A stretch of DNA of 64,000 nt, from positions 186,001 to 250,000 of the forward strand of contig NZ_RFFH01000007.1 of NCBI RefSeq assembly GCF_003696265.1, in the 5' to 3' direction. The stretch comes from Nocardia stercoris. Lineage in GTDB: Bacteria; Actinomycetota; Actinomycetes; Mycobacteriales; Mycobacteriaceae. A program made the translations under genes and the position numbers. Below the pieces are notes generated by a model that had not been told where the DNA came from, ran no database searches, and saw nothing but the letters and a program-made list of their open reading frames with translations. Below are positions 60,467 through 64,000 of this stretch, in pieces (within the stretch, counting starts at the first letter, position 1; every line of letters starts with the position of its first letter).

Positions 60467-61242
60467 CTCTTCACGGTTTCCGGGCGGAGCGAGAGGCGGG
60501 CCGCCGCTTCGGAATTCGTGCAGCCGAGGGCGATCTGGGCGAGGACGTCGAGTTCGCGGGGCGCGAGGTCGATCGGCTCGCCGGGTGCGGGGGTGCCGGA
60601 GACCAGGGCGGCGAGGCGGTCGGTGGCGGCGCGGAGGCGGTCGCGGGCACCGGCGGGCAGGGACTGGGCGATGCCGCGGAGTTCGGCGTGGAGGTCCCGA
60701 AGTTGTTCGGACAGGCGGGAATTCGTGTCCGGGGTGCCCGCGAGGGCGGCGCGGGCGGCCAGTAGCCGCAGGCGGCGGTCGACCTCGTCGCGGACGGCGA
60801 GTTCGGCGGCGAGGCGGCGGCTCGCGGCCAGCATGGTGTCGGCGACGCGGCCGGCGATCGGGCCGCGCTCGCGGTCGCCCGCGTACAGCACCGCGCGGGC
60901 CCGCCCGGACACCACCACCGGCACCGCGAGCACGGCGTGCAGGCCCTCGCCCAGCACGGCGGCGTCGTAGTGGTGGGTGATGCTCGACGACGCGGTGTAG
61001 TCGGCGACCGAGCGCGGCACCCCGGTCGCGATCGCGGCGCCACCGAGTCCGGCGCTGCTGGCGACCACGAGGCCGCGCATCGCGTTGGTGCGGGCGCCCA
61101 CCAGTTCGTCGATGACCAGCGCGTCCCCGTGGACCTGCCCGCCGAACACCACCGAGGTCGCGGTCAGCGCCGCCGTGGCGCGCAGTTCGGCCCGCACGGC
61201 GTCGTCGTCCGGCGGACGCAGCAGGTCGGCGGCGGAGGACAT
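60379..61242 (-). CDS. GAF-domain LuxR-family transcriptional regulator
   Basis: A 287-residue regulator. A GAF-like sensor (about 25-145) includes 'GLGGAAIATGVPRSVADYTA' and 'HAVLAVPVVVSGRARAVLYA'. A helical linker follows, then a LuxR helix-turn-helix near 222-285: 'LAPRELDVLAQIALGCTNSE' and 'RPETVKSYLRSAMTRLGA'. This is the arrangement of regulators beside acyl-CoA synthetase and steroid or aromatic degradation genes. It is divergent from the FadD gene at 61299, with only 56 bases between starts, so it probably controls that gene. Ligand unknown. Confidence 0.9.
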   Translation of the reverse strand: MSSAADLLRPPDDDAVRAELRATAALTATSVVFGGQVHGDALVIDELVGARTNAMRGLVVASSAGLGGAAIATGVPRSVADYTASSSITHHYDAAVLGEGLHAVLAVPVVVSGRARAVLYAGDRERGPIAGRVADTMLAASRRLAAELAVRDEVDRRLRLLAARAALAGTPDTNSRLSEQLRDLHAELRGIAQSLPAGARDRLRAATDRLAALVSGTPAPGEPIDLAPRELDVLAQIALGCTNSEAAARLSLRPETVKSYLRSAMTRLGAHTRHEAVVRARRLGLLP

Positions 61243-61298
61243 CGGATACCCCTTTCCGGGGGTAGCGGTACGGCAGGTGTGACTTGGATCCTAGTCGG

Positions 61299-62957
61299 GT
61301 GAGTACGAGTACGGGCCGGGGTCGGCCGGACAGCTGTTCCATCGGGCCGGGGGACGTTCCCCTGCTGGAGGAGACCATCGGGGCGAATCTGCGGCGCACG
61401 GCGGCCCGGTTCCCCGACCGCGACGCGCTGATCGACCAGCACGGTCGCGTCCGCCTGACCTACCGGGAGTTCGCCGCCGAGGTGGACGCGCTGGCGCAGG
61501 GCCTGCTGAGCGCCGGGATCGGCAAGGGCGACCGGGTGGGCATCTGGGCGCCCAACTGCCCGCAGTGGACGTTGACCCAGTACGCGACCGCCGCGATCGG
61601 CGCGATCCTGGTCACGATCAACCCGGCCTACCGGGCGCACGAACTGCGATATGTGTTGCAGCAGGCCGGAATCCGGCTGCTGGTGGCGGCGAGTTCGTTC
61701 AAGACCTCCGACTACGCGGCCATGATCGAGCAGGTGCGGCCCGAGTGCCCCGACCTCGATCAGGTTCTGCTGCTGGACACCCCGCAGTGGGACGGCCTGC
61801 TCGACTCCGGCCGCGGCGCCTCGCCCGAACGGTTGGCGCAGGCGGCCGCGCGGCTCTCCCCCGACGACCCGATCAACATCCAGTACACCTCGGGCACAAC
61901 GGGTTTCCCCAAGGGCGCCACCCTCAGCCACCGCAACATCCTGAACAACGGCTATTTCGTCGGCGAGCTGTGCGGCTACACCGAGCGGGACCGGATCTGC
62001 ATCCCGGTGCCCTTCTATCACTGCTTCGGCATGGTCATGGGCAATCTGGCCGCCACGAGTCACGGCGCCGCCATGGTCATCCCGGGCCCGGCGTTCGAGC
62101 CGCGCGCGACGCTGGAAGCCGTTGCGGCGGAAGCCTGTACCTCGCTGTATGGGGTACCGACCATGTTCATCGCCGAGCTGGCGGTGCCCGAGTTCGCCAC
62201 CTACGATCTGTCCTCGCTGCGGACCGGGATCATGGCCGGTTCGCCGTGCCCGGTGGAGGTCATGAAGCAGGTGATCGAGCGGATGGGCATGCGCGAGGTC
62301 AGCATCTGCTACGGCATGACCGAGACCAGCCCGGTGTCCACCCAGACCCGCCGCGACGACACTCTGGTGCAGCGCACCGCGACCGTCGGCCGGGCCGGTC
62401 CCCACCTGGAGATCAAGATCGTGGACCCGGCGACCGGTGCGACAGTTCCCCGCGGTGAGCAGGGTGAACTGTGCACGCGGGGTTATTCGGTCATGCTCGG
62501 TTACTGGAACGATCCGGCGAAGACCGCCGAGGCGATCGACGTCGAACGCTGGATGCACACCGGCGACCTGGCCACCATGGACGACGACGGCTATGTCGCC
62601 ATCACGGGCCGGATCAAGGACATGGTCATCCGCGGCGGCGAGAACATCTATCCGCGCGAGATCGAGGAGTTCCTCTACACGCATCCGGACGTGCTCGACG
62701 CGCAGGTGATCGGCGTGCCCGACGACCGGTACGGCGAGGAGCTCATGGCGTGGATCCGCTTGTCCGAGGGCGCATCCGAGCTGACCGCGGAGTCGTTGCG
62801 CGAGTTCTGCGCCGGCAAGCTGGCCAAGTACAAGATCCCGCGCTACGTGCACGTCGTGGACGAGTTCCCGATGACGGTGACCGGCAAGATCCGCAAGGTG
62901 GAGATGCGCGAGATCGCCATCGGCCTGCTCGCCGGGGAGGCCGGAAAGCAGCCGTAG
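61299..62957 (+). CDS. Fatty-acid/medium-chain acyl-CoA synthetase (AMP-forming)
   Basis: A 552-residue ANL ligase. The P-loop 'IQYTSGTTGFPKGATLSHRN' lies near residue 192, 'VPFYHCFGMVMGNLAA' near 236, 'ICYGMTETSPVSTQTRRDD' near 336, the hinge 'GRIKDMVIRGGENIYPREIE' near 438 and the catalytic Lys in 'FPMTVTGKIRKVEMRE' near 532. This set is typical of the AMP-binding 'fatty-acyl-CoA synthase' branch found beside GAF-LuxR regulators. GTG 61299 is preferred over TTG 61284; neither has a clear ribosome-binding site. An aldehyde dehydrogenase gene follows 108 bases later. Confidence 0.92.
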   Translation: MSTSTGRGRPDSCSIGPGDVPLLEETIGANLRRTAARFPDRDALIDQHGRVRLTYREFAAEVDALAQGLLSAGIGKGDRVGIWAPNCPQWTLTQYATAAIGAILVTINPAYRAHELRYVLQQAGIRLLVAASSFKTSDYAAMIEQVRPECPDLDQVLLLDTPQWDGLLDSGRGASPERLAQAAARLSPDDPINIQYTSGTTGFPKGATLSHRNILNNGYFVGELCGYTERDRICIPVPFYHCFGMVMGNLAATSHGAAMVIPGPAFEPRATLEAVAAEACTSLYGVPTMFIAELAVPEFATYDLSSLRTGIMAGSPCPVEVMKQVIERMGMREVSICYGMTETSPVSTQTRRDDTLVQRTATVGRAGPHLEIKIVDPATGATVPRGEQGELCTRGYSVMLGYWNDPAKTAEAIDVERWMHTGDLATMDDDGYVAITGRIKDMVIRGGENIYPREIEEFLYTHPDVLDAQVIGVPDDRYGEELMAWIRLSEGASELTAESLREFCAGKLAKYKIPRYVHVVDEFPMTVTGKIRKVEMREIAIGLLAGEAGKQP

Positions 62958-62987
62958 GACGGCGCACGGAATCGGTCGCCGAGATGT

Positions 62988-63027
62988 TGAGAAGGATATG
63001 GTCGAAACTTCTCAGCGTGTCTATAGT
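62988..63027 (+). promoter_or_regulatory. Operator-promoter before the last aldehyde dehydrogenase gene
   Basis: TGAGAAG (62988-62994) and CTTCTCA (63008-63014) form an inverted repeat with a 13-base spacer. TATAGT (63022-63027) is a good -10 hexamer just downstream. A repressor at the repeat would cover the -35 zone. GGGAG before GTG 63066 is the ribosome-binding site. Confidence 0.5.
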
Positions 63028-63065
63028 GAGGGCAATCAGGAGATCTCCGCCACACGGGAGTAGAC

Positions 63066-64000
63066 GTGACCGATTCCGCCAACACCACCCTCGATCCCGC
63101 CGAACTCGAGGTCCGCAACCCAGCGACCGGCGAGCCCGTGGGCACCGTCGCGGTCACCACACCGGACGAGGTGACCGCCACCGTGCGGTCGCTGCGGACC
63201 GCGCAGAAGCGCTGGGAGAGCCTCGGCCCCGCCGGACGCAAGGACTGGTTGCTGAAGCTGCAGGACTGGGTGCTCGACCACGCCGACGAACTGGCCGACA
63301 GCATCCAGGCCGAATCGGCCAAGCCGCGCGTCGAGGCCGAAGTGGAGATCGCCTTCACCGTCGACCTGCTCGGCTACTTCGCCCGCAATGCCGGCAAGTT
63401 CCTCGCCGACACCCACGTGTCGCCGCACTCGCCGCTGATGCGGGTCAAGAAGCTGACCACGGCCTACAAGCCGTTCCCGGTGGTCGGCATCATCACGCCC
63501 TGGAACTTCCCGCTCGGCATGCCCGCCGCCGACCTGATCCCGGCGCTGGCCGCCGGCGCCGCGGTGGTGCTCAAGCCCTCGGAGGTCACGCCGCTGACCC
63601 CGCTCGTGCTGGCGCGCGGCTGGCAGGAGATCGGCGCGCCCGCGGTGTTCGCGGTCGTGTCCGGTGGCGGAGACACCGGGGCCGCGGTCGTCGCCGAATC
63701 CGATTACATCCAGTTCACCGGCTCGGGCCGCACCGGCCGCCGGATCGCGGTGGCCTGCGCGGAACGAATGATCCCCTACAGCCTCGAAATGGGCGGTAAG
63801 GACCCGGCCATCGTGCTCGCCGACGCCGATCTGGATCGGGCTGCCTACGGCATCGCGTTCGGCGCGCTGTGCAATGCGGGCCAGCTGTGCGTCTCGGTCG
63901 AGCGGGTGTACGTGGAAGCCGCTGTGTACGACCGCTTCCTGGAGAAGCTGGTCGCGCACGTGCGGGAGCTGCGGGTGGGTCGCGACGACCGGACCGGCAG
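63066..64000 (+). CDS. Aldehyde dehydrogenase, 5' part (runs off the window)
   Basis: The first 311 codons of an NAD(P)-dependent aldehyde dehydrogenase. Visible motifs are 'VVGIITPWNFPLGMPAADL' near residue 139, 'VVLKPSEVTPLTPLVLARGW' near 167, 'IQFTGSGRTGRRIAVACAER' near 215, catalytic Glu in 'LEMGGKDPAIVLAD' near 240 and catalytic Cys in 'NAGQLCVSVERVYV' near 274. The CVSVERVYV sequence is typical of the succinate-semialdehyde-dehydrogenase-like group common in actinobacteria, but specificity is uncertain. It has its own promoter and operator at 62988-63027. The C-terminus is outside the window. Confidence 0.92.
   Translation, partial: MTDSANTTLDPAELEVRNPATGEPVGTVAVTTPDEVTATVRSLRTAQKRWESLGPAGRKDWLLKLQDWVLDHADELADSIQAESAKPRVEAEVEIAFTVDLLGYFARNAGKFLADTHVSPHSPLMRVKKLTTAYKPFPVVGIITPWNFPLGMPAADLIPALAAGAAVVLKPSEVTPLTPLVLARGWQEIGAPAVFAVVSGGGDTGAAVVAESDYIQFTGSGRTGRRIAVACAERMIPYSLEMGGKDPAIVLADADLDRAAYGIAFGALCNAGQLCVSVERVYVEAAVYDRFLEKLVAHVRELRVGRDDRTG

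Overview
The window is high-GC actinobacterial chromosome, dense with acyl-CoA, flavin and TetR genes. The mixture (LytR-CpsA-Psr protein, ChoD-like GMC oxidase, VirS/MymA-like Baeyer-Villiger operon, many FadD/FadE-type enzymes, Streptomyces-type NsrR) points to a mycolic-acid actinomycete, most likely Nocardia or a close relative. This is inferred from gene content only. I see no rRNA, tRNA, CRISPR array, IS element or prophage.

Layout. 1-5408: the end of an SDR gene, a P450 with a divergent TetR regulator, an LCP ligase and a MuiA-like protein. 5553-21774: an organosulfur-scavenging island. It opens with a SAM-I riboswitch, followed by a nine-gene operon (LLM monooxygenase, complete Dpp-type ABC importer, two more LLM enzymes, DUF1684 protein, fourth LLM enzyme). 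A regulator fragment and a fifth LLM gene on the minus strand come next, then a TauD-like dioxygenase with an Ssu/Tau-type ABC importer. 21933-24379: small membrane proteins (two DUF2231) around a cysteine-rich DeoR/ArsR-like regulator. 24438-30449: beta-oxidation genes (thiolase, enoyl-CoA hydratase, SDR; aminoglycoside-phosphotransferase-like kinase plus acyl-CoA dehydrogenase) around a TetR regulator. 30460-33424: pgi, a DeoR regulator and a VOC protein.

33435-37018: a second kinase/acyl-CoA dehydrogenase/TetR operon with a divergent thioesterase. 37083-40874: Baeyer-Villiger-type monooxygenase and SDR with a divergent PucR-type regulator. 40982-42810: nsrR and hmp, nitric oxide sensing and detoxification. 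43027-49899: a secreted SGNH hydrolase, then an acyl-CoA dehydrogenase, thiolase, FadB-like and MpaB-like operon. 50069-58377: a monooxygenase, GMC oxidase, acyl-CoA ligase and hydrolase operon with a divergent AraC regulator and an aldehyde dehydrogenase. 58743-59971: an Rpn-family nuclease gene with a strong internal start and a downstream duplicate of exactly that internal unit. 60379-64000: a GAF-LuxR regulator, an acyl-CoA synthetase and the start of another aldehyde dehydrogenase.

How it fits together. The sulfur island appears to sense the S-adenosylmethionine pool directly in its mRNA and, when sulfur is short, to import and oxidise organosulfur compounds. The fatty-acid modules are linked by one 18-bp palindrome found at four promoters up to 23 kb apart, which suggests one TetR regulon. 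The most unusual locus is the Rpn gene with its nested and duplicated small reading frame, which fits a defence toxin with a gene-within-gene antitoxin.
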